This document shows, piece by piece, positions 5,323-5,382 of a stretch of 5,382 nucleotides of DNA; position 1 is the stretch's first letter, and the number at the start of each line of letters is the position of its first letter. The stretch comes from Synechococcus sp. MED650 (GTDB lineage Bacteria; Cyanobacteriota; Cyanobacteriia; PCC-6307; Cyanobiaceae). The notes beneath the pieces are model-generated. The model saw only the letters and a list, made by a program, of their open reading frames with translations. It was not told where the DNA came from and made no database searches. The position numbers and the translations under genes are program-made. Location of the stretch: positions 47,682-53,063 of the forward strand of contig NZHI01000026.1 of NCBI GenBank assembly GCA_002691345.1, read 5' to 3'.

Positions 5323-5382
5323 TCAGTAGTCGAAGTCGCCGCCGCCCATGCCGCCGCCGGCAGGAGCTGCATCCTTCTTCTC
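5323..5382 (-). CDS. groEL: Chaperonin GroEL, C-terminal end (5' part outside the window)
   Basis: Only the last 19 codons and the stop are present. They read EKKDAAPAGGGMGGGDFDY, the flexible Gly/Met-rich tail that closes bacterial GroEL chains; endings in DFDY or similar are usual in cyanobacteria. GroEL is the cytoplasmic 60-kDa chaperonin that forms double heptameric rings and folds proteins with GroES and ATP; the tail projects into the cavity and has no catalytic residues. Two TGA codons stand in tandem in frame at the end. A GC-rich hairpin and then a strong intrinsic terminator follow. Base composition is clearly GC-richer than the sulfotransferase genes to the left. Cyanobacteria often carry more than one groEL, and which copy this is cannot be told from the tail. 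Confidence 0.93.
   Translation of the reverse strand, partial: EKKDAAPAGGGMGGGDFDY

Noticed and set aside
5036..5329. Open frame of 97 codons on the plus strand
   Set aside because: It runs through the groEL terminator and hairpin and into the end of groEL, overlaps the start of the small regulator gene, and has no ribosome binding site or recognisable protein pattern.
1..5382. CRISPR array, tRNA, rRNA, or insertion-sequence ends
   Set aside because: No regularly spaced repeats, cloverleaf-like segment, rRNA stretch, transposase motif or paired terminal inverted repeats were seen on either strand.

Overview
The window looks like chromosomal DNA from a cyanobacterium, most likely a marine picocyanobacterium of the Synechococcus type. 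The best taxonomic clue is at the right edge. The last 60 bases encode, on the minus strand, a GroEL C-terminus with a Gly/Met-rich tail ending in DFDY. This genus guess is an inference from that tail and the general gene style, not from a database search.

Layout, left to right: (1) 1-600, plus strand, the 3' part of a gene whose start lies outside the window, possibly another sulfotransferase-like protein. (2) 581-1600, minus strand, sulfotransferase-like paralog 'A', overlapping gene 1 tail to tail by 20 bases. (3) A 99-base divergent intergenic region (1601-1699). (4) 1700-2566, plus strand, gene 'B', a Sulfotransfer_2-type carbohydrate sulfotransferase. (5) 2605-3582 and 3587-4627, plus strand, paralogs 'C' and 'D', separated by 4 bases and probably co-transcribed with B. 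(6) 4661-5020 (possibly to 5053), minus strand, a small ribbon-helix-helix-like protein with a C-terminal coiled coil. (7) 5054-5322, a non-coding stretch with two dyad sequences, the groEL terminator and a second hairpin. (8) 5323-5382, minus strand, the end of groEL.

A, C and D share one architecture: a P-loop of the form HLGxHKT near residue 7-16, an NHS motif near residue 50-55, an SGEG motif near residue 91-107, and an LVRxP....S motif near residue 122-145. The first and last resemble the 5'-phosphosulfate and 3'-phosphate binding loops of PAPS-dependent sulfotransferases. B has the same two loops in the form used by the Golgi carbohydrate sulfotransferase family, plus a DHFTPQ motif. 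Together they suggest a locus that sulfates a surface polysaccharide or exported glycan, with each enzyme perhaps taking a different sugar or position. No glycosyltransferase, PAPS-synthesis or export gene is visible here, so the substrate is unknown.

The sulfotransferase block reads AT-richer than the groEL end and is dense in GATC. It looks like an accessory, possibly transferred, surface-glycan region beside a housekeeping gene. No tRNA, rRNA, CRISPR array, transposase or insertion-sequence end was seen.
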